DNA of 33,714 nt from Bacteroidales bacterium (lineage in GTDB: Bacteria; Bacteroidota; Bacteroidia; Bacteroidales; JAFGUD01), in NCBI GenBank assembly GCA_016936595.1, contig JAFGXO010000043.1, forward strand, positions 1-33,714, read 5' to 3'. This document shows positions 1 through 9,556 of the stretch, in pieces. Position 1 is the first letter of the stretch. The number at the start of each line of letters is the position of its first letter. Below the pieces are notes generated by a model. It saw only the letters and a list, made by a program, of their open reading frames with translations, was not told the DNA's origin and made no database searches. Both the position numbers and the translations under genes were made by a program.

Positions 1-74
1 ACATTAACATTATTATATTTTAACAGCTGTTAAAAAAACAACATACAGCATTATTTTTTTGTTAAATTTTCACT

Positions 75-1862
75 ATGAAATATCTTACTTTTCTCCTGCT
101 TTTTGTTCCATATTTTGTTTTTTCACAAGGAATTAATGAACGCAAAAATACCGAAAAATCATTTGTATTATTGAAAAATAATGACAATAATTTACCTTTT
201 TTAAATTTAAAAGAAAAAGATTTTTATCTTATTTCAATAGGTGGAAATTCTGATGTGTTTAAAAAAAGCATGGAACGATACGATAATTTTGTTGACAATA
301 AAAACCATGCAAATTACTTTATTGTTGCTGTTTATGAAAACATTCCTGAAGAAATATCAAGAATAAAAAATGAGCTAAAGAATAAGCAATATACTTTATG
401 TTTTTTTAATACATTTACAGATACAGTAGATTTAATTTACTACGCTAAATCTCTAGTATATACACCTCGTACAGATTCTTTATCATTAGATTATTGTGGA
501 CAGCTTTTATTTGGAGCTTTTAGCATAAACAACAAACTACAAGAATATTTAACAAACGAATATTTAATAGATTACGGTTTGCCTTTGGTTGGCGAAACTC
601 GCTTTAAATATACTATTCCTGCAGAAATTTATCTTGATTCTGCTTATATATTTTCTAAAATAGATTCAATTGCGAATTACGCCATTAAAAACAATGCAAC
701 ACCAGGGATGCAAGTGTTTGTATCTATAAATCAGAAAGTTATTCTGCAAAAATCTTATGGATATCACACCTACGACAGCATAATACCTGTACAAAACACC
801 GATTTATATGATTTAGCTTCGATAACTAAAATTGCTGCTTCGGCTCCGGCAATGATGTTGCTTAATCAAAAAAATAATATTGACATTAACTCTAAGGTTT
901 CTAAATACTTATGGCTGTTAAAATTTTCGGATAAACGAAAAATTACTCTTATTGACGCTATGTGCCATCAAGCTCAACTGTATCCGTGGGTGCCTTTTTG
1001 GAAATCGGCTCTTGACGATAATGGAAATTTAAGTTCTGATGTATTCAGTACAGATTCGTCACACAAATTTAACCTAAAAGTAGCGGACAAATTGTTCATT
1101 GCTTCAAAATATAAAAAACAAGTTATAAAGCAAATAAAAAAAACCGAACTACTTGCAGACAAATCATACAAATACAGTGATTTATCTTTTTATTTGTATC
1201 CTAAAATAGTAGAAAAATATTCGGGAAATTTAACTTTTGAAGAATTTTTAGATGAAAATTTCTACAAACAACTTGGTGCTAATTCGCTGTGTTTTAATCC
1301 TTTGCGATATTTTAATAAAAATAAAATTGTCCCAACAGAAATTGATAAGCTGTTTAGAAAACAATTGATACACGGATATGTACACGACGAGGGAGCTGCT
1401 CTATTAGGAGGAATTTCGGGACATGCAGGATTATTTAGCAATGCAAACGACTTAGCAAAACTTATGCAAATGTATTTGAATTATGGTACTTATGGTAATG
1501 AAGTTTATTTAGATAGTAATATATTAAAACTTTGGACTTCGTACCAATTTACCGACAATGGAAATAGACGAGGTATAATATTTGATAAACCTTTATTGGA
1601 ACATAAAGAATGGGGCACACCTTCTCCTTCTGCTTCTGATTTAAGTTTTGGGCACACCGGTTTTACCGGAACATTTGCTTGGGCTGACCCACAAAGCGGA
1701 TTACTTATTGTATTTCTTTCAAACAGGGTTTATCCTACTCGCGACAACAAAAATTTACTAAACTTAAATATTAGAACCAATATTCACCAAGCAATTTACG
1801 ATGCAATTCAAGAAAGAGAAGATCTATTTGATGGCATAGAACATTTTATAAATAGTTATTAA
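75..1862 (+). CDS. Secreted serine hydrolase (beta-lactamase/transpeptidase fold) with N-terminal GH3-C-like remnant
   Basis: The N-terminus is a signal peptide (residues 1-18, ending FVFSQ), so the protein is exported. Residues about 200-580 are a class C beta-lactamase-like hydrolase: the nucleophile motif is SITK (S249, K252), the second motif is YSD (Y367) in place of the usual YxN, and HTG at 527-529 is the third. GHAGLFS (449-455) is also typical of this family. Residues about 28-180 start with SFVLLKNNDNNLPF, which closely resembles the start of the C-terminal domain of glycoside hydrolase family 3. In many Bacteroidota a full GH3 enzyme precedes this same hydrolase domain in proteins of roughly 950-1000 residues. 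Here the catalytic GH3 barrel is absent, yet a signal peptide sits directly before the remnant. A cell-wall or peptide hydrolase role is inferred; beta-lactam resistance is not supported. The gene ends tail-to-tail with the next, overlapping it by 4 bp. Confidence 0.85.
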   Translation: MKYLTFLLLFVPYFVFSQGINERKNTEKSFVLLKNNDNNLPFLNLKEKDFYLISIGGNSDVFKKSMERYDNFVDNKNHANYFIVAVYENIPEEISRIKNELKNKQYTLCFFNTFTDTVDLIYYAKSLVYTPRTDSLSLDYCGQLLFGAFSINNKLQEYLTNEYLIDYGLPLVGETRFKYTIPAEIYLDSAYIFSKIDSIANYAIKNNATPGMQVFVSINQKVILQKSYGYHTYDSIIPVQNTDLYDLASITKIAASAPAMMLLNQKNNIDINSKVSKYLWLLKFSDKRKITLIDAMCHQAQLYPWVPFWKSALDDNGNLSSDVFSTDSSHKFNLKVADKLFIASKYKKQVIKQIKKTELLADKSYKYSDLSFYLYPKIVEKYSGNLTFEEFLDENFYKQLGANSLCFNPLRYFNKNKIVPTEIDKLFRKQLIHGYVHDEGAALLGGISGHAGLFSNANDLAKLMQMYLNYGTYGNEVYLDSNILKLWTSYQFTDNGNRRGIIFDKPLLEHKEWGTPSPSASDLSFGHTGFTGTFAWADPQSGLLIVFLSNRVYPTRDNKNLLNLNIRTNIHQAIYDAIQEREDLFDGIEHFINSY

Positions 1863-2986
1863 TACGTGTCAATAATTGTTTGAATATCAGCCCATAATTT
1901 ATTTGCGGTTTTTTCCCACGAAAAATTTTGCCGTTGTATTCTGCCTTTTTCTATCAGCTTGTTGCGTAAATTAACGTCGAGTTCTATTATTTCTAAAGCT
2001 TCGGCAATTTCAGAAATCTCAAAAGGATTAACATAAAGAGCTGCGTCGCCGGCAACCTCCGGCATTGAAGTTACATTTGCCGAAATAACAGGAACATCGC
2101 AATACATTGCTTCGAGAATAGGAATTCCAAAACCTTCAAAATAAGGCACAAAAGCCATTGCAACTGCCGATGCCACTACTTGGTGTAAATCATTTACATC
2201 TAAACGACCAGTAAAAATTATTTCATCTTTAAATTTTAATGTATTATAAACGTTAAATAAATCTGAATTTTTAAAAAACTTTGCACCTACAATAATAAGC
2301 TTAAATTCAGAATGAGTTTTTTCTTTATAATCATTAAAAGCAATAATTAGTCGTTTTAAATTTTTCCGTGGGTGAACACTTCCAACAAAAATAAAATAAT
2401 TAGCTCCCGATGAATATTTATTTTTTACTCTCATCTTAACTTCTTCACTAACAGGAGAATATAATTCATCTGCACCATTATACACAACCGATATTTTTTG
2501 TTCATCAATTCCATAAATACTTGCAATATCATTTTTAGAAAAATCAGAAACAGTTGCAATTATTTTTGCCTGATGTGCAAATTTTGGGAAATATTTATTG
2601 TAATATTTTCGAGTAAAAAAGGGCAAATCGTTTGGATTATGAACAAAATTGATGTCGTGAATAACGTTTAAACAAGGAATATTGGTTTTAGGTAAATATC
2701 CGTCGGGAGAAACAAAAATATCCGGATTAATTTTATTTAAAGTTTTAGGCAACATAAAATCAAACCAAATTTTCCATAAAATAGGGTGCCTTGTTGGAGG
2801 CGAAACCACCAATGGTTCAACATTTTCAGCAAAAATAAATTCTTTATCAAAAGGTCTATCAAAAATAAAATAAAAAGTATGTTCGGGGTGATTTTTAACA
2901 ATGTTTTTTAGCGTATGATATGTAAACCAACCAATTCCATCTAATTTATTTTTTATTAAAAGACGAGTGTTTACTGCTATTTTCAT
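1859..2986 (-). CDS. Glycosyltransferase family 4 (GT-B fold, group 1)
   Basis: This 375-residue GT-B enzyme probably moves a sugar from a nucleotide-sugar donor onto a lipid-linked or surface glycan in the cytoplasm. The N-terminal acceptor half contains LDGIGWFTYHTL (15-26). The donor half begins near FIFVGSVHPRKNLKRLI (198-214) and carries the retaining-GT4 signature EGFGIPILE (E284 and E292), followed by a SMPEVAGDAALYVNP segment. I start at the ATG at 2986 because MKIAVNTRLL is the canonical first strand. An in-frame ATG 20 codons upstream (3046) adds a Lys-rich stretch with no counterpart in the family, and a TATCTTTG box at 2996-3003 lies inside that extension. Donor and acceptor cannot be told from the sequence. 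No other glycan cluster genes adjoin it, so it is an isolated glycosyltransferase. Confidence 0.88.
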   Translation of the reverse strand: MKIAVNTRLLIKNKLDGIGWFTYHTLKNIVKNHPEHTFYFIFDRPFDKEFIFAENVEPLVVSPPTRHPILWKIWFDFMLPKTLNKINPDIFVSPDGYLPKTNIPCLNVIHDINFVHNPNDLPFFTRKYYNKYFPKFAHQAKIIATVSDFSKNDIASIYGIDEQKISVVYNGADELYSPVSEEVKMRVKNKYSSGANYFIFVGSVHPRKNLKRLIIAFNDYKEKTHSEFKLIIVGAKFFKNSDLFNVYNTLKFKDEIIFTGRLDVNDLHQVVASAVAMAFVPYFEGFGIPILEAMYCDVPVISANVTSMPEVAGDAALYVNPFEISEIAEALEIIELDVNLRNKLIEKGRIQRQNFSWEKTANKLWADIQTIIDTY

Positions 2987-3169
2987 TTTTTTGTACAAAG
3001 ATATTTTTTTACAGATAAAATACATATTTTTTTTAAAATGCAACAAAATTTATAGATTTATAATGTAAAGTTTACTTTTACTTTAAAATTTAAAACACTG
3101 AAAAACAAACAATTAAAAATTCCCATACAAAAATAATGACAAATTTTCTTTTCTTGTTTCTAAATTTGT

Positions 3170-3177
3170 TAGATTTG
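3170..3177 (+). promoter_or_regulatory. Candidate -7 element (TAGATTTG) for the rpoN operon
   Basis: TAGATTTG matches the Bacteroidota -7 consensus TAnnTTTG and lies 22 bp before the rpoN start codon. A good -33 TTG at the usual 20-bp spacing is not seen; the nearest TTG (3154-3156) is only 13 bp away. It is therefore a partial match. Confidence 0.4.
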
Positions 3178-3199
3178 CACAAAGAATAATGATTTTCAG

Positions 3200-4741
3200 A
3201 TGCCGGACTTAAATCAGAAATTGGAACATAAGTTGCTTCAAAAACTTTCGCCGCAACAAATACAACTAATAAAGCTATTAGAAGTGCCTATTATTGAACT
3301 GGAGCAACGAATCAAAAAAGAAATAGAGGAAAATCCTGCTTTAGAAGATGCAACTACAAACGCAGACGAAGATGATTCGTTACATCGAAAAGATGACGAT
3401 GAAAATGAAAATATAGAAAAAGAAAAAAAAGAAGAAATTGAAGATTACGACAATCCTGAGCTGGAAGAAATTCCGGAAAAAAATTTAGAAGAAGAATTTT
3501 CGGTTGACGACTATATTGAAGACGACGAGATACCTACATACAAACTAAAAGACAATAACTACGGCGAAGAAACCGATAGTGCTCAAACATTTTACTCGGT
3601 TGATGATTCTTTTCACGAATTTTTAGAAACTCAACTTTCTGTTTTAGACCTTGATGAAACAACAGAACTAATTGCAACATACATTATTGGCAGCCTCGAC
3701 GAAGCAGGATATCTTCGCAGAGAAATAAATTCTATTACAAGCGATTTACTTCTTTTGTATAATATTACCGTTACTCCCGATCAAGTTTTTACCGTATTAA
3801 ATATGGTTCAAAGCGAACTTGAACCTGCCGGAATAGCTGCGAGAGATCTTAAAGAAAGCCTTTTACTTCAATTAAAAAGAAAATTAAAAGACAACGAAAG
3901 CGACGAGGTATTAAACATTGCTTATACAATAATAGCCGAATATTTTGATATTTTTTCTAAAAAGCATTACGAAAAAATAAAAAATAAATTAGATATTGAT
4001 GACGATATGCTAAGAAATATTGTAAAAGAAGTGCTAAAATTAAACCCAAAACCCGGAAACGCTTATTCTGTTCAGGGCAAACAAAACTTTTTACAAATTG
4101 TTCCGGATTTTATTCTTAAAAACATTGACGAAGAACTTACGCTTTCTCTTAATTCAATAAACGTTCCGAGTTTAAAAATTAATAAAGACTTTGAAACTAT
4201 TTTAAAAACCTATAACGAAAGCACTAAAGAACAAAAGAAAGATAAAGATGCTGTTACTTTTGTTAAACAAAAATTAGATTCGGCAAAATGGTTTATTGAG
4301 GCAATAAAACAACGCCAAAACACATTGCTTAACACAATGAATTCTATTTTAAATTATCAAAAAGAATTTTTTATGTCGGGCGATGAAACAAGACTTAAAC
4401 CGATGATTTTAAAAGATATAGCCGAAAAAACACATCTTGATATATCTACAATTTCCCGCGTTGCTAACAGTAAATACATTCAAACTCCTTATGGAATTTT
4501 TCCTCTAAAATATTTCTTTTCCGAAGGCATGGAAAACGATCAGGGAGAGGAGGTTTCGACAAGAAAAATAAAAAAAATTCTTAAAGAAGCCATAGAAAAC
4601 GAGAACAAAAAAAAACCATTAACCGACGAAAAACTCGCAAAACTTTTACAAGACGAAGGATACAAAATTGCCAGAAGAACTGTTGCTAAATATCGCGAAC
4701 AAATGGGTATTCTTGTTGCCAGATTACGTAAAAAAATTTGA
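3200..4741 (+). CDS. rpoN: RNA polymerase sigma-54 factor RpoN
   Basis: RpoN directs core RNA polymerase to -24/-12 promoters that need an AAA+ activator. All three parts are visible. Region I (1-50) is the Gln/Leu-rich activator-responsive segment, with LSPQQIQLIKLLEVPIIELEQRI and the usual EIEENPALE. Residues about 51-125 form a very acidic region II. The core-binding domain follows, including LEPAGIAARDLKE. A helix-turn-helix lies near KDIAEKTHLDISTISRVANSKYIQTPYG, and the RpoN box ARRTVAKYRE is at 491-500. The 513-residue length is normal. Two downstream genes follow closely (28-bp and then 3-bp gaps), suggesting one transcript with murF-alr. No sigma-54 activator gene is in the window. 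Confidence 0.97.
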   Translation: MPDLNQKLEHKLLQKLSPQQIQLIKLLEVPIIELEQRIKKEIEENPALEDATTNADEDDSLHRKDDDENENIEKEKKEEIEDYDNPELEEIPEKNLEEEFSVDDYIEDDEIPTYKLKDNNYGEETDSAQTFYSVDDSFHEFLETQLSVLDLDETTELIATYIIGSLDEAGYLRREINSITSDLLLLYNITVTPDQVFTVLNMVQSELEPAGIAARDLKESLLLQLKRKLKDNESDEVLNIAYTIIAEYFDIFSKKHYEKIKNKLDIDDDMLRNIVKEVLKLNPKPGNAYSVQGKQNFLQIVPDFILKNIDEELTLSLNSINVPSLKINKDFETILKTYNESTKEQKKDKDAVTFVKQKLDSAKWFIEAIKQRQNTLLNTMNSILNYQKEFFMSGDETRLKPMILKDIAEKTHLDISTISRVANSKYIQTPYGIFPLKYFFSEGMENDQGEEVSTRKIKKILKEAIENENKKKPLTDEKLAKLLQDEGYKIARRTVAKYREQMGILVARLRKKI

Positions 4742-4768
4742 AAATTATTGTTATTAAAAACGCCTTTA

Positions 4769-5356
4769 ATGAAACAAGACCACATCTTTAACTTTTTATG
4801 GTGGCTGGCCACTCCTTTTTTTATTGTTTTTTTCTTCTTGATTTTACTTCTGTTCACTGCCGGAATAACATATATTAACTCTTTTTTATACTTAACCATT
4901 TTTCTTGTTACAATTCCTCTTTTTGTTGATTGGGTTGTAGCAATGTTTTTTCCTAAAAAAGAAGAATTAAGACCAAAAATATCCGCATTAGTTTTTTTAA
5001 CTGATTTTATTCTTACATATTTTTTAATTGCCAAAGATTTTTCTCCAATTATTAAGTTTTTCTATGCTGTTTTTGCTATTCAAATTATTATATCATTTAT
5101 CTTAAGATTTTTAAAACAAAATCAATACACCTTTCTTCTCGGAGCGTTTTTCGCAACAACAGTAACACTCTCTGTTTTAATGGTTTATGATTTTTATTAT
5201 TTAATAATAATTGAACTTTTATTTGCCGGAATTATTATTAAATATTTTATTAAATTCAAAATAGATACTACTAAAAAAATGATGACAAATTATTTATTAG
5301 GAGTTTTTTCAACAACTGCAACAGCCTTAACTCTTTTTTATTTAGTTATACTTTAA
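4769..5356 (+). CDS. Polytopic inner-membrane protein of unknown function
   Basis: I do not recognise a family. The 195-residue protein is almost entirely hydrophobic, with about six predicted membrane spans, the first near FNFLWWLATPFFIVFFFLIL and the last at the extreme C-terminus. Short basic loops (FFPKKEELRPK, RFLKQNQ, KFKIDTTKK) separate them. No catalytic motif or signal peptide is apparent. I use the ATG at 4769; an in-frame TTG at 4748 adds only seven residues and lies just after the rpoN stop. The gene sits between rpoN and murF-alr with a 3-bp gap to the latter, which suggests co-transcription and perhaps an envelope role, but that is only context. Confidence 0.75.
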   Translation: MKQDHIFNFLWWLATPFFIVFFFLILLLFTAGITYINSFLYLTIFLVTIPLFVDWVVAMFFPKKEELRPKISALVFLTDFILTYFLIAKDFSPIIKFFYAVFAIQIIISFILRFLKQNQYTFLLGAFFATTVTLSVLMVYDFYYLIIIELLFAGIIIKYFIKFKIDTTKKMMTNYLLGVFSTTATALTLFYLVIL

Positions 5357-5359
5357 AAA

Positions 5360-7813
5360 ATGATTTATTCTCTTTCCAAAATAGCCCAAATAACTAAGGG
5401 TGTTCTTGTAGGCAATGATACAAAAATAAAAAACCTTATGTACGATAGCCGAATAATATTTAATTCGGAACAAAACTTATTTTTTGCATTAAAAAGTGCT
5501 TTTAATGACGGACACAATTACATAAATGATTTATATCAAAAAGGTCAAAAAAACTTTGTTGTAAATAACTATTTTAATGATTTTAAAAATTATCCAAAAG
5601 CGTGTTTTATTGTTGTAAATAACACAATTACCGCACTTCAGCAATTAGCATCGTACCATAGGCAAAATTTTGATATTACAGTTTTTGGAATAACCGGAAG
5701 CAACGGGAAAACAATTGTAAAAGAATGGCTTACATATTTTTTAAATAAACAAGAAAACGGATTACAAAGCCCTAAAAGTTATAACTCACAAATTGGTGTT
5801 CCTTTATCGGTTTGGGAATTAAATAAAAATCATAATGTTGCTGTATTCGAAGCCGGAATTTCAAAGCCTGACGAAATGACGAGTTTGCAAAAAATTATTC
5901 TTCCCAAAATTGGAATTTTAACTAATATCGGCGACGCTCATCAGGTGAACTTTAAATCAATAAAACAAAAAATTGAGGAAAAACTTAAACTTTTTTCAGA
6001 TTCCGAAATATTGATTTATAGCCCTGATTTTAAGCAGATTAAAAACACTATTAACGAAAAATTACCTAACTTAAAAACTTTTAGTTGGTCGCGTGAACAA
6101 AAAGCAGATTTGCAAATTTTAAAAATTATCAAATACTCAAAAACTACAAATATTGAACTTGTTTACAAAAGCAAAATTTATCAAATTACAACTGTTTTTT
6201 CAGACAAAGCATCAATAGAAAATATAATGTCTGTTCTTTCGGGATTACTAATTTACTACCCGTTAAAAAATCCTAACGACTTTAATTTTCTGGAACTTTC
6301 GCCTATTGAAATGAGGCTGCAACAAATTCAAGGCAAAAATAATTGTACTATTATTAACGACAGTTACAACTCCGACTTGACTTCGTTAAAAATTGCTATA
6401 GATGTACTGAATACTCAAAATCAAAATTCAAAACGAACTTTATTTCTTTCCGATATCTATCAAATAGGAAAAACCGAAAAAGAATTATATCATGAATTAT
6501 CAAAATTACTAAATAACAGTTCAATAAATAAACTTATTGGTGTTGGCGAAAATATTTCAAAATATCAAAATTTATTTTCTGTTGAAAAATACTTCTTTGA
6601 TAGCACAAACGAACTAACCAAAAACTTAAATAGATTTGAATTTATTGATGAAGCCATCTTGCTAAAAGGAGCCCGCAAATTTCACTTTGAAAACATTTCT
6701 GATATATTACAACTAAAAAACCACAGAACCGTTTTAGAGATAGATATGACTGCTTTAGACCATAATTTAAAACACTTCAGAGAAAAACTTAACCACAATA
6801 CCAAAATAATGATTATGGTTAAAGCATTTTCGTATGGTAGCGGAAGCTTTGAAATTGCAAACTTTTTGCAAAAAAAGAATATAGATTATCTTGCTGTTGC
6901 AATTGCAGATGAAGGAATTGAACTCAGAAAAGCCGGTATCTCTCTGCCTATTTTAATTTTAAATCCCGATACCGCAAATTTTAACATTTTTGTAGAGAAC
7001 AAATTAGAGCCTGAAATTTACAACTTTAAAATGTTATATGATTTTTATAACGCAGTAAAGAATAAAACATCTAATGCTTATCCGGTTCATATAAAAGTAA
7101 ATACAGGTATGAACCGATTAGGTTTTTCTAAAAATCAAATACCTGAACTTCTTAAAATTTTAAAAAAATCAAGCAAAATTTATGTGAAATCAGTTTTTTC
7201 TCATCTTGTTGGTTCCGGAGATGAACAATTTGACAAATTCACAATAAAACAAGTAACCGATTATAATTCTATTGTTTATGACATGGAAAATAATTTGGGT
7301 TACTTATTTCTTAAACACATTTTAAACTCTGCCGGAATTGAAAGATTTAATGAATATCAATTTGATATGGTTAGACTTGGTATTGGATTATACGGAATAA
7401 GTTCGGTTAATAATTCAAACTTGCAAAACATTAGCACATTAAAAACAAAAATAATTCAAATTATCAAAGTAAAAGCAAACGAAACAATAGGATACAACAG
7501 AGCTGCAAAAGTTAAAGTTGATAGCGATATTGCAACTATTCCTATTGGCTATGCCGACGGATTAAACAGACTTTTAAGCAATGGCGTTGGTAAAGTAAGA
7601 GTTAACGACAAAATTGCTCCTATAATTGGAAATATTTGTATGGATTTAACAATGATTGACATTACCGGAATTAAAGCTAAAGAAGGCGACGAAGTAATAA
7701 TTTTTGACGAAAAAAATTCAATCGTAGAACTTGCTAAACTACAAAATACTATTCCCTACGAAATATTAACTTCAATTTCTCAAAGAGTAAAACGAGTTTA
7801 CGTTTGGGAGTAG
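5360..7813 (+). CDS. murF-alr: Bifunctional MurF (D-Ala-D-Ala-adding enzyme) / alanine racemase fusion
   Basis: The N-terminal half (about 1-452) is MurF, which adds D-Ala-D-Ala to UDP-MurNAc-tripeptide using ATP. It has the P-loop GSNGKT at 113-118, KSYNSQIGVPLS (139-150), FEAGISKPDEM (163-173), TNIGDAHQ (188-195) and INDSYNSD (332-339). The C-terminal half (about 456-817) is a fold-type III PLP alanine racemase. It has the PLP lysine K488 in MIMVKAFSYGSG, the catalytic tyrosine Y712 in TIGYNR, IGYADGLNR (729-737) and GNICMDLTMID (757-767). The fusion supplies D-Ala and ligates the dipeptide in one polypeptide; a separate Ddl must make D-Ala-D-Ala. This fusion is a known Bacteroidota trait. 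Ile follows GKT instead of the Thr/Ser usual in Mur ligases; I believe this is a lineage feature. Confidence 0.96.
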   Translation: MIYSLSKIAQITKGVLVGNDTKIKNLMYDSRIIFNSEQNLFFALKSAFNDGHNYINDLYQKGQKNFVVNNYFNDFKNYPKACFIVVNNTITALQQLASYHRQNFDITVFGITGSNGKTIVKEWLTYFLNKQENGLQSPKSYNSQIGVPLSVWELNKNHNVAVFEAGISKPDEMTSLQKIILPKIGILTNIGDAHQVNFKSIKQKIEEKLKLFSDSEILIYSPDFKQIKNTINEKLPNLKTFSWSREQKADLQILKIIKYSKTTNIELVYKSKIYQITTVFSDKASIENIMSVLSGLLIYYPLKNPNDFNFLELSPIEMRLQQIQGKNNCTIINDSYNSDLTSLKIAIDVLNTQNQNSKRTLFLSDIYQIGKTEKELYHELSKLLNNSSINKLIGVGENISKYQNLFSVEKYFFDSTNELTKNLNRFEFIDEAILLKGARKFHFENISDILQLKNHRTVLEIDMTALDHNLKHFREKLNHNTKIMIMVKAFSYGSGSFEIANFLQKKNIDYLAVAIADEGIELRKAGISLPILILNPDTANFNIFVENKLEPEIYNFKMLYDFYNAVKNKTSNAYPVHIKVNTGMNRLGFSKNQIPELLKILKKSSKIYVKSVFSHLVGSGDEQFDKFTIKQVTDYNSIVYDMENNLGYLFLKHILNSAGIERFNEYQFDMVRLGIGLYGISSVNNSNLQNISTLKTKIIQIIKVKANETIGYNRAAKVKVDSDIATIPIGYADGLNRLLSNGVGKVRVNDKIAPIIGNICMDLTMIDITGIKAKEGDEVIIFDEKNSIVELAKLQNTIPYEILTSISQRVKRVYVWE

Positions 7814-7826
7814 AATATTAGCTTGT

Positions 7827-7856
7827 AAAAAAAAGCCACAATAAATATCGTGGCTT
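7827..7856 (-). terminator. Rho-independent terminator for the Na/Pi-cotransporter-like gene
   Basis: A 7-bp stem (AAGCCAC 7833-7839 with GTGGCTT 7850-7856) has a 10-nt loop. Read on the minus strand it is followed by eight T (7834 down to 7827). It lies 9 bp beyond the stop of the minus-strand gene. On the plus strand the hairpin is followed by A residues, so it is not a clear terminator for murF-alr. Confidence 0.75.
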
Positions 7857-7864
7857 AAAAAAAA

Positions 7865-9556
7865 TTATTTTCTGACTCTATGAATAGACTCCGAGATATT
7901 TATTATAAAATCACCAATTCTTTCGGATATTGAAAAAATCTCGGTGTACATAATACCTACTTTATATTTATATTCTTTTACCTTAATGCTTGACACATTA
8001 TCAACTCTTAATTTATTTCTAAATTCATTAATTTCATCTTCAATTTGTAATGCGTCATTAACAATAATTTCACTATATTCCTGAACCAAATTTTTATTCA
8101 TTTCAGCAAATGCTTTATTTATTAACTCAAACATTTTTAATACATTATTATTTAATTTTTCGACAAATTTAATGTTTGCTTCTTTTTTTCTAACAAGTGC
8201 CCTTGATAAATTATAACAAGCATCTCCTAAACTTTCAATATCGTCAATAATTTCTAACATAGCTTTTACTCTACGCGAACCCAATTCACTCATTTCAGAT
8301 TCAGCAACTTTTGTTATATAATCGGCAATTTCTTCCTCCATTCTATCAATGATATCCTCATATTTTTGAATTTTTGAGAAAAGTTTGTCGATTTTTTCAA
8401 TCTTATTTTCGGCGTATAATTTTTCCACATAGTTAAACATCTTTGTAACTCGTTGCCCATATATTTCTATTTCTTGTTTTGCTTGCAGTAATGAAATTTC
8501 AGAAGTAGAAAGCATTATTGAATCGATGTGTTTTAATCTAAATTCTTCATCTTCTTCAGAATCAGGAACTAATTTTATTACAATTTTTTCAATCAAAGGA
8601 ACAAACCATATCATTAAAAGAACATTAGTAATATTAAAAAAAGTATGAAATACGGACAATGCAATAGGTATAGAAACAGCAGAAAGTAAAGACGAAGGAT
8701 TACCTTTAGTATGTAAAATAAAACTAATTAAATGTATGACCGGATAAAATAAAATCAAAATCCAAATTACTCCAATTGAATTAAATATGAAATGAGCCCT
8801 CGCTGCTCTTTTTGCTGACACATTTGCAACCATGGCAGCTAAATTTGCGGTTATAGTTGTTCCAATATTTTCACCTAAAACCATTGCTGCAGCAATTTCA
8901 AACGTAATAACTCCATTTGCAGCTAAAACTAAAGTAAGTGCCATAGTTGCACTTGAGGATTGAATTACAACAGTTAACAATGTTCCTATCATTACAAACA
9001 TAATCAAACTGATATACCCTAAGTTAGTGTACTTGCCTAAATTTTGAACAAAATCACTTGTTGGGTCTATTTCGGGCACAGCATCTTTTAAAAACTCAAG
9101 GCCCATAAACAATAACGAAAAACCTATGATAAGCTCACCTATTGATTTTCGCTTTTTATTTTTTGAAAAGAAAAGAGGAAACGCAACCCCAATTAATGGT
9201 ATTGCAAGTACTGACATTTTTACCTTAAAACCTAAAATCGAAATAATCCAAGCAGTAACAGTTGTTCCTATATTTGCTCCCATAATAACCCCTATAGATT
9301 GACTTAGAGATAAAAGACCTGCATTTACAAAACTAACAATCATTACTGTAGTTGCCGAAGATGATTGAATAATTGCTGTAATTAAAAAACCTGTAAATAC
9401 TCCTAAAACACGCTTAGAAGTCATTGATGCAAGTATGCTCCGCATTTTTTGTCCTGCTACCTTTTGCAACGACTCACTCATTAACTTCATTCCGTATAAA
9501 AATATTCCGAGTGATCCTATTAAAGTAAGAAACTCAACTATTCCAAATTTTCCCAT
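7865..9556 (-). CDS. Na+/Pi-cotransporter family protein with PhoU-like C-terminal domain
   Basis: This 563-residue protein has the two inverted NptA/PNaS repeats of sodium-phosphate cotransporters, each marked by the signature QSSSAT (64-69 and 199-204). Both repeats also carry conserved glycine-rich segments, GANIGTTVTAW (93-103) and GENIGTTITAN (228-238). About eight to nine membrane helices fill the first 330 residues. The remainder (about 345-563) is cytoplasmic, helical and charged, and looks like a PhoU-type domain, as in the YjbB group. The likely role is Na+-coupled phosphate movement or phosphate homeostasis; import versus export cannot be decided. It is monocistronic, with its own terminator. 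A TAGTTTTG box at 9593-9600 (minus strand) fits the -7 consensus but lacks a clear -33. Confidence 0.92.
   Translation of the reverse strand: MGKFGIVEFLTLIGSLGIFLYGMKLMSESLQKVAGQKMRSILASMTSKRVLGVFTGFLITAIIQSSSATTVMIVSFVNAGLLSLSQSIGVIMGANIGTTVTAWIISILGFKVKMSVLAIPLIGVAFPLFFSKNKKRKSIGELIIGFSLLFMGLEFLKDAVPEIDPTSDFVQNLGKYTNLGYISLIMFVMIGTLLTVVIQSSSATMALTLVLAANGVITFEIAAAMVLGENIGTTITANLAAMVANVSAKRAARAHFIFNSIGVIWILILFYPVIHLISFILHTKGNPSSLLSAVSIPIALSVFHTFFNITNVLLMIWFVPLIEKIVIKLVPDSEEDEEFRLKHIDSIMLSTSEISLLQAKQEIEIYGQRVTKMFNYVEKLYAENKIEKIDKLFSKIQKYEDIIDRMEEEIADYITKVAESEMSELGSRRVKAMLEIIDDIESLGDACYNLSRALVRKKEANIKFVEKLNNNVLKMFELINKAFAEMNKNLVQEYSEIIVNDALQIEDEINEFRNKLRVDNVSSIKVKEYKYKVGIMYTEIFSISERIGDFIINISESIHRVRK

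Noticed and set aside
75-1862. Beta-lactam resistance gene
   Set aside because: The fold matches class C-like hydrolases, but a GH3 remnant and the YSD in place of YxN point to a cell-wall or peptidase role; no resistance can be claimed.
2987-3046. Longer glycosyltransferase with 20 extra residues
   Set aside because: The extension is a Lys-rich stretch with no family counterpart and MKIAVNTRLL is the standard GT4 start.
4540-5034. A 164-residue minus-strand open frame across the rpoN end and the membrane protein gene
   Set aside because: It overlaps two well-supported genes on the other strand, is Lys-rich with no motif, and has no promoter. It is a shadow frame.
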